A DNA stretch of 64,000 nucleotides from Streptomyces sp. SAJ15 (GTDB lineage Bacteria > Actinomycetota > Actinomycetes > Streptomycetales > Streptomycetaceae), in contig NZ_NISY01000001.1 in the NCBI RefSeq assembly GCF_007595705.1, positions 1,236,862-1,300,861 on the forward strand, read 5' to 3'. Made by a program: the position numbers and the translations under genes. Of this stretch, positions 37,228 through 45,351 are shown one piece after another. Below the pieces are notes generated by a model. It had not been told where the DNA came from and ran no database searches. It was given only the letters and a program-made list of their open reading frames with translations. How positions within the stretch are numbered: the stretch's first letter is position 1; every line of letters starts with the position of its first letter.

Positions 37228-38676
37228 ATGAAAACGACAGTCACGCTTGCACGTCGTGGAGCGCGGGTGGTGATTCCTGTGCTTGCTTCTCTGCTCGCTG
37301 TGAGCGGCGCCTTCGCGCCATCTGCTGCTGCGCAGACCATGCGCGAGCGACAGTGGTACCTGGACAAGATGCAGGCCGAGAAGATGTGGAAGGTCAGCAC
37401 TGGTAAGGGCATTACTGTCGCTGTACTAGATGGTGGTGTTAATCCCTCTGTTCCGGAGCTCGCCGGGAAGGTTCTGAAGGGGAAGAACTTCGTCGAGCCG
37501 GAGAAGGGGGCACACCGGGACAAGGATGGGCACGGGTCAGCGATGGCCATGCTCATCGCTGGCAACGGGGTAAATAACCAAGGAATCAAAGGCCTTGCTC
37601 CCGGTGCGCAGATCCTTCCGCTCACGATTTTCGGGTCGACCAAAACTGAAACCAATAGCGTGCCGGGGATGGTCAAGGCCATCCGCTACGCGGCCGATAG
37701 CGATGCCCGGATTCTCAATATCTCTGTGGCGTTCAACATGGTTCAGCTCGATGACAAACAAGAGCGGGAGATCGAGGAGGCCGCTGCCTACGCTATCAAG
37801 CGTGGAAAGCTGATCTTTGCAGGTGCGGGAAACGATGGAGACAAGGGAAACTTCATCTCGTATCCCGCTGCCGTGAACGGCGTCGTTGCTGTCGGGGCAT
37901 ACGATTCAGAGTTTTCATGGGCGAAGTTCTCGAGCTACGGCGGTTACCTTGGGCTCTCAGCCCCTGGGGTTGACATTCCTATTCGTTGCGGACCTGACCA
38001 GCCGGGATATTGTCATAGCGAAGGCACCAGTCAAGCGACCGCCCTCGCCTCCGCCTCCGCCGCGCTGATCTGGGCCAAGCACCCCGACTGGACCGGGAAC
38101 CAGGTCCTTCGGGTCATGATCGAGACCGCGGGGAAGCCGGATCCGCCCCTTCCCAGCCGCTACCTCGGCTACGGCTCCGTCCGGCCTCGGCTGAACGTGC
38201 TGGAGAACAAGGGCAACCCGGGCCCCGCCGACGTCAATCCGCTCGTCGAGCTCAACGAGAAGCGCTCGTCGGACGGCAAGTCGCCTTCGCCGTCCGCCTC
38301 CAAGAAGCCGGCCGCTCCGGCGTCGCCGGGTGAGAAGGGTGAGGAGAGCGAGACGGTCGACTCCTCCGCCAGCGGTTCCGGTAGCGATCCGGCTGAGAGC
38401 ACTGGCAGGGTCATCGGCGCGGTCGGCGTCTGCGTAGCCGCGTTCTTCGGGGTGCGGGCGGTGGTTCGGCGCCGTAAGGCCGCCCGTGCGCAGAGCGCGC
38501 CCCCCGCCGCCGGCGCGCCGCCGTACCCCTATCCGTACCCGCCGGGTGCGCAGAACGCGCCGTACGCACCCCCGGCGCCCCACGTGCCGCAGCACCCGCA
38601 GGGGCCGCCGCCGTATGGGCAGCAGTTCCCCCATCCGCCGCAGCCGCCGACGGCGCCTCCGCGGCAGGACCAATAG
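37228..38676 (+). CDS. mycP: Second mycosin-like subtilisin protease, mosaic composition
   Basis: 482 residues: signal peptide (about 8-36, ending APSAAAQ), subtilase domain, membrane helix near residue 400 (VIGAVGVCVAAFFGVRAVV) and an unusual Pro/Tyr-rich tail (PYPYPYPPG). Triad intact: Asp68 (VLDGGV), His102 (DGHGSAM), Ser268 (GTSQATA). Two mycosins in one Streptomyces ESX locus are normal; this one likely processes or escorts specific cargo. Up to about 38037 GC is near 57% with codons such as CTA, GTT and AAT; then it jumps to about 75%. The junction is just after the catalytic Ser. ATG 37228 follows GTAGGTGGG. Confidence 0.92.
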   Translation: MKTTVTLARRGARVVIPVLASLLAVSGAFAPSAAAQTMRERQWYLDKMQAEKMWKVSTGKGITVAVLDGGVNPSVPELAGKVLKGKNFVEPEKGAHRDKDGHGSAMAMLIAGNGVNNQGIKGLAPGAQILPLTIFGSTKTETNSVPGMVKAIRYAADSDARILNISVAFNMVQLDDKQEREIEEAAAYAIKRGKLIFAGAGNDGDKGNFISYPAAVNGVVAVGAYDSEFSWAKFSSYGGYLGLSAPGVDIPIRCGPDQPGYCHSEGTSQATALASASAALIWAKHPDWTGNQVLRVMIETAGKPDPPLPSRYLGYGSVRPRLNVLENKGNPGPADVNPLVELNEKRSSDGKSPSPSASKKPAAPASPGEKGEESETVDSSASGSGSDPAESTGRVIGAVGVCVAAFFGVRAVVRRRKAARAQSAPPAAGAPPYPYPYPPGAQNAPYAPPAPHVPQHPQGPPPYGQQFPHPPQPPTAPPRQDQ

Positions 38677-38756
38677 CAGATATCGCCCGTTTCCTTGGCC
38701 CTCATCGTCTCTCGCGAGGCGGTGGGGGCCGAGCCGGTTGAAGGGAAATAGAACTG

Positions 38757-38990
38757 ATGGCTGACGCGCAGGAGAAGGCCGAGCTGTACGCCCTCGACAT
38801 TTCCGATGTCGAGTGGGTGGGCGCGCCGGGGACCGCCGAGTCGGAGGAGCGGGTGGAGATTGCGTATCTGCCGGGCGGGGCGGTGGCGATGAGGTCGTCG
38901 GCCGACCCGGGTACCGTGCTGCGCTACACCGAGCGGGAATGGACGGCCTTCGTGCTCGGGGCCCGGGACGGGGAGTTCGACGTGGAGTGA
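38757..38990 (+). CDS. DUF397 domain protein
   Basis: 77 residues. The second half (VEIAYLPGGAVAMRSSADPGTVLRYTEREWTAFVLGARDGEF) is the DUF397 pattern: a short beta segment, RxSxDPGT, then the TEREWTAF helix. Such proteins are very common in Streptomyces, often next to XRE regulators, and some act as small toxin-like or regulatory partners; no XRE gene is adjacent here. GAAGGGA lies upstream of the ATG. Role in the ESX locus unknown. Confidence 0.82.
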   Translation: MADAQEKAELYALDISDVEWVGAPGTAESEERVEIAYLPGGAVAMRSSADPGTVLRYTEREWTAFVLGARDGEFDVE

Positions 38991-39040
38991 TATGAAGTGG
39001 GCTTGAGGTGTGCGGCCGGCAACGCGATGTCAACCCTTTT

Positions 39041-39077
39041 CTGTCACAGGAATGATGCAAAGATCACGCCCCTGTGA
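39041..39077. promoter_or_regulatory. CTGTCACAG inverted repeat ahead of the YbaB-like gene
   Basis: CTGTCACAGG (39041-39050) faces CCTGTGA (39071-39077) over 20 bases. The same CTGTCACAG stands at 34246-34254. It lies 135-170 bases before the gene at 39213; a -10-like TAACGT is at 39118-39123. Confidence 0.45.
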
Positions 39078-39212
39078 TGACGCGAACAAGGGTTCCCCTG
39101 AGGCGTTAAGAACGTGCTAACGTGTGCCAAATCGAAGGTCAACAAGCGGTGCTTCTTGGTCGCTGGACACAAGGGCACAGAAGTCCTTGTGACCGGCCAG
39201 ACAGGGGGAAGT

Positions 39213-40004
39213 ATGGCTGATGACATCTTTCGCGAGCTGCAGAAATTCCAGGATTACATGCGGAATCTGCAGCAATTCATGTCGGACATCAACAGCCTGA
39301 CGCCGGAGCGCGCGGAAGGCATGGACGCGCAGGGCGCCGTCCGTGTCCGACTCGGCCCCAAGGGGCTGCCGGAGTCGATCGAGGTGGCCTCCGACTGGCA
39401 GCGTCGACAGCATCCCGAGAGCATCGGACAGGCCGTCGTCGAGGCGTACGGGTCCGCGATGAGTGACTGGTTGGAGCGTTGGTCCCGGTCGCTCACCGAC
39501 ATGGGATGGGAGCGCCGGGCGGAGCGGGTCGGCGATCTCCGCGGCGCGCTCGGCTCCGCGCCCGCCGCCAGTACGTACTCGGGTTCGGGGGCGGCGTTCG
39601 GCCTCCCGCCTGCGGGTATGCCCGAGCAGCGGGATCTGCGGCATGTCGTTCCGCGGCCCTTGGACCAGGTGATGGAGGACGTGCTCACCGGCTTCGAGAT
39701 GCTCGAGGGCGCGAGCGAGGACTCGTTCGCGCCGCCCGAGGTCAAGGGGGAGTCCGCGGGGCGCCGGGTCAGCATCACCCTCTCCCAGCACGGCCTCGTC
39801 TCCTGCGAGGTGGACCCGCAGTGGGCCGCCCAGCAGACGGCCGTCCGGCTCGGCAAGGCGCTGGAGGAGGCGCTGGCCCAGGCCCTCGCCAAGGCCGAAC
39901 AGTCCGAGAGCGCCGGCGCGGCGGGACTCGCGAACCTCCACTTGAGCGGCGTGATGGACGAGGCGCTGGCGATCCTCAACAACCCGCAACGCTTCCTCAA
40001 CTGA
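39213..40004 (+). CDS. YbaB/EbfC-like nucleoid-type protein of the ESX locus (EspL-like)
   Basis: 263 residues. The N-terminal 90 residues (MADDIFRELQKFQDYMRNLQQFMSDI, then GAVRVRLGPKGLPESIEVASDW) have the YbaB/EbfC fold pattern: long helix, then the strand set. A second similar unit appears in the C-terminal half (GRRVSITLSQHGLVSCEVDPQWAAQQT), so it may be a duplicated YbaB domain. ESX loci of mycobacteria contain the related EspL. AGGGGGAAGT precedes ATG. Cytosolic; suspected chaperone or regulator for the EspC-like protein encoded 21 bases downstream. Confidence 0.8.
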   Translation: MADDIFRELQKFQDYMRNLQQFMSDINSLTPERAEGMDAQGAVRVRLGPKGLPESIEVASDWQRRQHPESIGQAVVEAYGSAMSDWLERWSRSLTDMGWERRAERVGDLRGALGSAPAASTYSGSGAAFGLPPAGMPEQRDLRHVVPRPLDQVMEDVLTGFEMLEGASEDSFAPPEVKGESAGRRVSITLSQHGLVSCEVDPQWAAQQTAVRLGKALEEALAQALAKAEQSESAGAAGLANLHLSGVMDEALAILNNPQRFLN

Positions 40005-40025
40005 TCTCCGGAAGGATGAAGAGCC

Positions 40026-40328
40026 TTGAGTGACGGACTCAAAGTCATCACCGACGCGATACGCACCGACGCGAGCATGTGGGACAAGCAGTCCACGGCG
40101 ATCGGTGAGGCCGGGACGAAGATCAAGGGCATGACGCCGACCCGGCTCGAATGGGGCATATTCCAGATGATCCACGGCCCGTACACGGATGCCATCGACC
40201 ATCTGTCGGCCCGCTGCGGCGAAGGCAAGAGCCGGATGTCGGAGATCGCGGACGCACTGGTGAAGAACGCGAAGGCATACGACGACCAAGAGGTCGAGAC
40301 GACGAAGTCCGTGAAGGACGCGTACTAG
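40026..40328 (+). CDS. EspC-like small ESX substrate
   Basis: 100 residues, helical hairpin with a short central break (LEWGIFQMIHGPY) and C-terminal Y85xxxE89 (AYDDQEVETT), like the ESX export signal. Size and neighbours (YbaB-like before, WXG-like after) match the EspC type (T7SS_ESX_EspC). TTG start at 40026, with GGAAGGATGAAG upstream; an uncommon start codon but no other start keeps the conserved N-terminal helix. Likely secreted as a heterodimer with the next protein. Confidence 0.8.
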   Translation: MSDGLKVITDAIRTDASMWDKQSTAIGEAGTKIKGMTPTRLEWGIFQMIHGPYTDAIDHLSARCGEGKSRMSEIADALVKNAKAYDDQEVETTKSVKDAY

Positions 40329-40354
40329 GCGAGCCGGGAGAACGGGGAGATCTC

Positions 40355-41092
40355 ATGGGATTCAATCAGGCGCAGTTCCAGGCCATCATCGACAAGATGA
40401 CCGGTGGCCTCACCACGATGCAGACGACGACGACCAAGCTCGGCCCGAAGGTGGAGCACACGGCCAACCAGTGGTACGTGCCCAACCCGGTCGCCCAAAT
40501 GCTGATCGGCATCTGCAACAAGGTCATCGAGGGCATCAACTGGATCGTCGAAAAGATCCTCGACTTCCTCAAGGGCGTGGCCGCCCCGGTCATCATGTTC
40601 ATGGACGCCGTCACCTGGGAGGGGGAGGAGATCCGGGGGAAGGCGACCAGCGTCGCTGCCAGTACGCAGAAGTTCAACCTCAAGGCCCCCAAGGAGTGGA
40701 AGGGCGAGGGTGCCAGCGCCTACACCGACGCCGTCTACACCCAGTCCGGTGCCGCCGGGCAGATCGGCACCAGCGCGGACAAGATCGCGGGCTCGCTGAA
40801 GCTCTGCGCGGCGGCGGGGGTCACCTTCTATGCGGCGATCGGCACCTTCCTCGTCCAGCTGATCCCGGCGCTGATGGCCGCGTCGGCGGCGGCCGCCTCC
40901 GTGGTCGGCTTCGCTCCCGCCGGGCTGATCGTCGCCGGAGAGGTGGCGGTCGGAGGGGTCGTCTTCTGGGGGGCGGTGGCCGCCCTCGGCGCCGTGATCA
41001 CCGCCCAGTGGTCGGACAGGGCCACGCTCACCGGCGAGGCCAGCGACAACACCAACTTCCCCGACGGCAAGTGGCCGGTGGGCACGGCCTGA
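40355..41092 (+). CDS. WXG-like protein with membrane segments
   Basis: 245 residues. Helical N-terminal half, a WXG-type motif W-K-G (KEWKGEGASAYTDAVY, near residue 115), then two hydrophobic segments (VTFYAAIGTFLVQLIPALMAASAA and FAPAGLIVAGEVAVGGVVFWGAVAALGAVI). It resembles WXG100-family proteins with C-terminal transmembrane pairs found in actinobacterial ESX cargo, possibly inserting in a membrane. GGGGAGATC precedes ATG. Follows the EspC-like gene by 26 bases, same operon. Function unknown. Confidence 0.75.
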   Translation: MGFNQAQFQAIIDKMTGGLTTMQTTTTKLGPKVEHTANQWYVPNPVAQMLIGICNKVIEGINWIVEKILDFLKGVAAPVIMFMDAVTWEGEEIRGKATSVAASTQKFNLKAPKEWKGEGASAYTDAVYTQSGAAGQIGTSADKIAGSLKLCAAAGVTFYAAIGTFLVQLIPALMAASAAAASVVGFAPAGLIVAGEVAVGGVVFWGAVAALGAVITAQWSDRATLTGEASDNTNFPDGKWPVGTA

Positions 41093-41159
41093 TCCACCGA
41101 AGCGACGCGTGCCGGGGATGTCCTGAGCCGTCATCACCGTGAAGGCGGGGAGTGAAGCC

Positions 41160-41516
41160 GTGTACGGACCACGAGTGGCCCTCTGGGGGGCCGGACTGAG
41201 CTCGCTCGGCTGGCTGTGGCTGCCCGTGCTCACCGACGACGCCGTCCAGCTGCCTCCGCCGCCGGTGATTGTCGTCCTCTGCCTGGTCGCGATCTTCTGC
41301 CCGGGATGGGCCGAAGTGTACGCGCGGCGCAGAAAGCAGCGTGACTGGTACGCCGGACGGTTCGCCTCGTTCGATGAGCTGCGGGCCTCGGTGGACACCG
41401 CGGCGCTCCGCCGGACGCGGGACGAACGAGGAGAGGCGAGTGCCGTACGACAGCTCAGGCTGCAGTACTTCTGGCTCCCGCCGGACGTGGCCCGCAAGCT
41501 CATCAGGGAGCTGTGA
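41160..41516 (+). CDS. Small two-helix membrane protein of the ESX cargo operon
   Basis: 118 residues. Two adjacent membrane helices (VALWGAGLSSLGWLWLPVL; VIVVLCLVAIFCPGWAEVY) and a basic cytosolic tail with RRKQRDWYAGRFASFDELRASVD and the ending YFWLPPDVARKLIREL. I do not recognise a family. GTG at 41160 has GGGGAG eight bases upstream; a GTG seven codons earlier is open but has no site. Two-helix proteins with a tail are sometimes accessory partners of the preceding substrate. A strong terminator follows at 41532. Confidence 0.7.
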   Translation: MYGPRVALWGAGLSSLGWLWLPVLTDDAVQLPPPPVIVVLCLVAIFCPGWAEVYARRRKQRDWYAGRFASFDELRASVDTAALRRTRDERGEASAVRQLRLQYFWLPPDVARKLIREL

Positions 41517-41531
41517 ACTCCACGCGCCACA

Positions 41532-41567
41532 GGGGCGGTCCATCACCTCAGGGTGACGGGCCGCCCC
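41532..41567 (+). terminator. Terminator before the toxin cassette
   Basis: GGGGCGGTCC / GGGCCGCCCC (one G-U) with inner stem TCACC/GGTGA and a 4-nt loop. It ends the 39213-41516 operon and isolates the toxin gene. Confidence 0.82.
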
Positions 41568-41665
41568 AGCTGCGTAATTCATGATCAATAGGGAACTGGC
41601 GCCCCGAAGAGCGACGTCCTTCACTCCGTACATGGCTGTATCAGCAAGGCATGGGGGTACGGGGG

Positions 41666-43426
41666 ATGGGAGTCGTCCTACCGGACGAGTTGGCGATGGT
41701 CCTCGATCTGATCGGCGTCACCTGGCCGAACGTCGACGAGGACGACTACCGCGAGACGGCCAAGTCGCTGCAGAGCTTCGCAGAGGCCGTCGACACGGGT
41801 CGGGGTGACACCAACACCGCGCTGAACCGGCTGATCTCCACCAACAAGGGTGAGATGGCCACCGCCATCAACGCCCATGTGAACAAGCTCAACGGCAAGC
41901 ACCTGCACAACCTCGCCGAGGCGAGTCGGCTGCTGGCCGGGGCGCTGGAGGGGGCGGCCTATGTCGTCGAAGGCGCCAAACTGGCGGCGATCGTGCAGTT
42001 GGGCATCCTCGCCGCCGAGGTCACCGCGGCACAGATCGCGGCGCCGTTCACCCTGGGCCTGTCCGAGCTCGGGGCGCTGGCCGGCGTGGCGGTCACCCGT
42101 ACCGTCGTCAAACGGCTGCTGAAGGAGGCGGGCGAGGTCGCCGCCGAGCAGGTGCTCGCGGTCGTGACCGGCCCGGTCTTCGCCGCGCTGGAGAACATGG
42201 CGACGGACCTCGTGGTCCAAGTCGCCGCCGACGCCGCGGGGATCCAGGACGGCGTCGATCTGAACCAGACCGCCAAGGCGGGCAAGGAAGGCATGCAACT
42301 CGCCAGCGCGGACGGCGGCGGGGGTCTGGTGCTGGCCAGCGCCGGCGCTCCGGGCGGCCTCGCCGACCTGGAGTTCGACGACTACGAGCACGGCCGCTTC
42401 GCCTCGCGTGTGCACAGCCACTCCCTCCACCTGGACGAGAAGGGCAGCGGTCACCTCCGGCTCGGGCGCGGCCACTTCAACCGTACGAAGGGGCGCGGCG
42501 ACCTGGCGCAGGTCATCGAGAACGCCTTCGAGAAGGCGATCAAGACGATCGGCGACTCCCACGGCCAGCTGAAGAAGCATCTGGGCGACGTCGGAACGGC
42601 CCTCGACAAGGCGGGCGGGGCGCAGCAGGGCCAGAACAAGAAGGCCCGCGACAGCTTCGCCGGGGTCCGCAAGCCGGACGTGGGCAAGGACTCCGGCGGC
42701 TCCGGGGGCGGCGGTGGTGGCAAGGGTCCCGGCGGCGGTGGCGGCGGCAAGGGCCCGGGCGGCGGGGGCAACGGCTCGAACGGCGACGACCCGCCGAACT
42801 GGCACGGCCGCACCGCCCGGGAGACCCGCCACCACCGGCTGGACTCGGTGAACGTGAACGGTCTGTCCCAGAAGGAGCAGGAGGACAGGCTGCGGGAGCG
42901 CACGGACAAGCTCATCGAGGACTCCCGCCGGGAGATCCCGCCGGAGGCCAAGGGGGTGACGGACGTCGGCAAGAGCCGACGCACCGACGGCTGCGCCGGC
43001 AGCTTTCTGCACCAGGGCGAGATCACCTCGCACACCAGCTTCCAGAAGAAGAAGATCTCCAAGCAGTTGCAGGGCGAGGCACGGGAGGAGGCGATCCGGA
43101 AGCAGACCCCGGACGTCCACCCGGCGCTGGACCGGCTCTACCAGGACATCAAGGACTCGGGAGTCGAGACCGGGAAGGGGCATGGGCAGTGCGCCGAGAT
43201 CGCCCTGCTCTCGGACCGGCTGCACAAGCTCGACCCCACCGGGCAGATCACCGACCCCAAGGAGGCGAGAAAGCTGTTGGAGGGGGGCGTGATGGACACG
43301 CGCACCATCGATGATGTGTTTGATCGCGAGACGGGGAACAAGGTCCTCTCGAAGGGCGATCACCTTCCGGCGTGCAATTCCTGTAAACATGCCTTGCCGG
43401 CCCTGGGCATCAGGGTCGTCAAGTAG
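41666..43426 (+). CDS. Polymorphic toxin with T7SS-type N-terminus and YwqJ-like deaminase tip
   Basis: 586 residues. The N-terminal region (1-210) is helical with amphipathic and hydrophobic stretches (LPDELAMVLDLIGVTWPNVDEDDY; ALEGAAYVVEGAKLAAIVQLGILAAEVTAAQIAAPF), the usual T7SS toxin delivery module. A Gly/Lys linker (about 335-375, GGGGGGKGPGGGGGG) leads to the C-terminal tip with H506GQC509AE511 and C570NSC573, the CxE plus CxxC zinc-deaminase signature of the YwqJ family. Predicted to deaminate a nucleotide or nucleic acid base in rival cells. Start chosen at ATG 41666 (GGGGG eight bases upstream); ATG 41651 is possible. Immunity candidates follow directly. Confidence 0.87.
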   Translation: MGVVLPDELAMVLDLIGVTWPNVDEDDYRETAKSLQSFAEAVDTGRGDTNTALNRLISTNKGEMATAINAHVNKLNGKHLHNLAEASRLLAGALEGAAYVVEGAKLAAIVQLGILAAEVTAAQIAAPFTLGLSELGALAGVAVTRTVVKRLLKEAGEVAAEQVLAVVTGPVFAALENMATDLVVQVAADAAGIQDGVDLNQTAKAGKEGMQLASADGGGGLVLASAGAPGGLADLEFDDYEHGRFASRVHSHSLHLDEKGSGHLRLGRGHFNRTKGRGDLAQVIENAFEKAIKTIGDSHGQLKKHLGDVGTALDKAGGAQQGQNKKARDSFAGVRKPDVGKDSGGSGGGGGGKGPGGGGGGKGPGGGGNGSNGDDPPNWHGRTARETRHHRLDSVNVNGLSQKEQEDRLRERTDKLIEDSRREIPPEAKGVTDVGKSRRTDGCAGSFLHQGEITSHTSFQKKKISKQLQGEAREEAIRKQTPDVHPALDRLYQDIKDSGVETGKGHGQCAEIALLSDRLHKLDPTGQITDPKEARKLLEGGVMDTRTIDDVFDRETGNKVLSKGDHLPACNSCKHALPALGIRVVK

Positions 43427-43483
43427 GGCCGCGGCACCGTCCGCGTGACATCCAGCCCACATCGGAACAAGGACGAGAAAGCA

Positions 43484-43960
43484 GTGTCTCCCCAGCTCAC
43501 CCACGAAGAGATCGAGACGCGCCTGCGCGCGGCCGGCTGGCAGCCGGGACGGGACGCCGGCGCCGAGGCGGCGGAGCTCATGCGGGCCACCACCGCCGGG
43601 CTCGCGGCCCGCGGCTGCTCGGCTACCCCCTCGCCGGCCGCCGTCGCCTTCCTCCGCGAGTTCGCGCTCCTCGACCTGGAGCGCCCCTTCGGCGAGCGGA
43701 CCGAGCACTGTGTGTTCGCCGCCCGGTTCTTCAGCGAGGGCGACGCGGAAGCGATCAAGGAGCTGTCCGACGACCTGCGGCAGCCGCTCTTCCCCGTGGC
43801 CTTCGAGCGGATCGAGAACGGCGTCGTCCTCATCGACCCGCTCGACCGTTTCTTCTACACCCACTGGTCCGGTCCGTACTATCTGGGACATGGGAAGTAC
43901 GAGGTCCTGAGCAGCCTGCTGACCGGTGCCCACGAGGACGCGGAGGAGTTCTTTGTCTGA
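43484..43960 (+). CDS. SUKH-3-type immunity protein, first copy
   Basis: 158 residues. Opening TRLRAAGWQPGRDAG and later ATPSPAAVAFLREFALLDLE, PLFPVAFERIENGVVLIDPLDRFFYTHWSGPYYLG match SUKH-3 proteins, the immunity family most often beside YwqJ and other nucleic-acid toxins. It should be cytosolic and bind the cognate deaminase. GTG 43484 is preceded by AAGGACGAG. Its last eight bases overlap the next gene. Which deaminase (fused or free-standing) it neutralises cannot be said. Confidence 0.88.
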   Translation: MSPQLTHEEIETRLRAAGWQPGRDAGAEAAELMRATTAGLAARGCSATPSPAAVAFLREFALLDLERPFGERTEHCVFAARFFSEGDAEAIKELSDDLRQPLFPVAFERIENGVVLIDPLDRFFYTHWSGPYYLGHGKYEVLSSLLTGAHEDAEEFFV

Positions 43961-44342
43961 CACCGCCTTCGGGGTCGCCGCCAGCCTGTTGGTCCAGGGC
44001 ACCATCCACAGCCAGACCAACCTGGTCGGTGAGGGCACCCCCGATCTGCACCCCGCCGTACGGGAGTTCTTCGACGCCCTCCCGGTGGCCCTCCGCGAGC
44101 CCTTCCTCGGCTACTGCGCCGAGTCCGCGCTCGTCTCCGACCAGCTGTGGGGGCTGGACGAGGCACGCGCCGGCGGCGGCCACACCACGCTCGACGAGGC
44201 GGTGCCGCACTTCGTCGGGGCGGTGAGCATCTCCAAGCTGATCCGCGAGGACGGCGACCCGGACCACGGCCGCACCACCCTGCCCTGCCGGTCCTGCTCC
44301 GCGCTGCTGGAGCGGCTCGGAGTGAAGATCCTGGAGTCATGA
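43953..44342 (+). CDS. Free-standing YwqJ-type deaminase domain
   Basis: 129 residues, equal to one toxin tip without any delivery domain. Active-site motifs are complete: C55-A-E57 (LGYCAESALVSDQLW) and P-C112RSC115 (TLPCRSCSALLERLG). TTG start at 43953 overlaps the SUKH gene by eight bases, with GGAGGAG upstream. Its stop overlaps the next SUKH gene (ATGA), so all three are coupled. It may be a stored, alternative toxin tip, a small toxin kept in check by its neighbours, or a remnant; it shows no decay. Confidence 0.82.
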   Translation: MSDTAFGVAASLLVQGTIHSQTNLVGEGTPDLHPAVREFFDALPVALREPFLGYCAESALVSDQLWGLDEARAGGGHTTLDEAVPHFVGAVSISKLIREDGDPDHGRTTLPCRSCSALLERLGVKILES

Positions 44343-45268
44343 GCGTCATACAGCACCAGGCCCTGACGGCCTCCGGCTGGCATCCCGGCCGGGACGCCGG
44401 GGAGCGCGCCCTGCTGGACCTGCTGCCGACGGCGAGCGCCCTGGCGCGCTACGGGGACACCGGTTGGCAGCCGTTCCCCGCCGCCGTCCGCGCCGTACGC
44501 GAGTTCCACGGGCTCACCATCGCCCCGGCCGGTCCCGGTGTCGACGTCGCCCCCACCGGGTGCGTCATCGATCCGGCGCTCGCCCACCACGCCCTGGACA
44601 CCCTCGCGGTGTTCGGCGCGGAGCTCGGCCGGTACCTCTTCCCGTTCGGCCGGACGGACGCCGACGCGCTGCTGGCGGTCGACGAGGAGGGGCGGCTGTT
44701 CGCCCGCGACCTCAGCGGCTGGTGGCTGCTGGGCGACACCGTGGCCGCCGGGCTCACCGCTCTGGCCGAGGGCCACGCGCCGCGCCGGGCCGCGCCCGGG
44801 CACCGGCGGTGGTCGGCGGCGCGCGCCCCGGGCGAGGACCTCGTCCCCGACCTGGTGAAGACCGCCCTGGTGCTGGCGTACGTGCTGCATCGGCACGGGG
44901 TGCTGACGACACAGGCGCTGCACGCGCGGGCGGTCGGCTTCCGGGGCTTCGGCCAGCTCCACCTCGACCAGGAGTTCCGGCTGCGCCCGGGGGCGCTGGA
45001 GGCCAACGCCGAGCCCTTGGCGGAGGACATCCGGCAACAGGCCCAAGGCGCGCCGCTGGGCAGCGCGATGATCTCCCTGGAGCTGCTCCCGGAGGCCGAG
45101 GCTCGGGGCGGTGTGAGCTGTTCCGTGGCCACGGGCGGCCCCGGCGACGAGGGGCTCACCGTGCGGATGACCACCCCCACCCGGCTCGCCCTGGACGCCG
45201 CCGCGCGGCCCGCCCTGTCCGCCGCCGCGGACGAGATCGAGCGGTACGCGGCCGGCCGCGCCTCCTGA
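44339..45268 (+). CDS. SUKH-3-type immunity protein with long C-terminal extension
   Basis: 309 residues. Residues 1-150 are SUKH-3-like (ALTASGWHPGRDAGERALLDLL; WQPFPAAVRAVREFHGLTI; VDEEGRLFARDLSGWWLLGD). The second half (AARAPGEDLVPDLVKTALVLAYVLHRHG; FGQLHLDQEFRLRPG; RMTTPTRLALDAAARPAL) matches nothing I know and roughly doubles the usual length of about 150. Start ATG overlaps the YwqJ stop. Probably immunity to the free-standing deaminase; the added part may bind a second partner. Ends before a bidirectional terminator, convergent with eccC. Confidence 0.8.
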   Translation: MSVIQHQALTASGWHPGRDAGERALLDLLPTASALARYGDTGWQPFPAAVRAVREFHGLTIAPAGPGVDVAPTGCVIDPALAHHALDTLAVFGAELGRYLFPFGRTDADALLAVDEEGRLFARDLSGWWLLGDTVAAGLTALAEGHAPRRAAPGHRRWSAARAPGEDLVPDLVKTALVLAYVLHRHGVLTTQALHARAVGFRGFGQLHLDQEFRLRPGALEANAEPLAEDIRQQAQGAPLGSAMISLELLPEAEARGGVSCSVATGGPGDEGLTVRMTTPTRLALDAAARPALSAAADEIERYAAGRAS

Positions 45269-45351
45269 GGCCCCCAACAGCCCGGTACGGCCTGACGTTC
45301 CCGAGCTCGCCAGGCTCGCCCCCGCTGCCCCGCCGCCACTGCGTACGCGGC

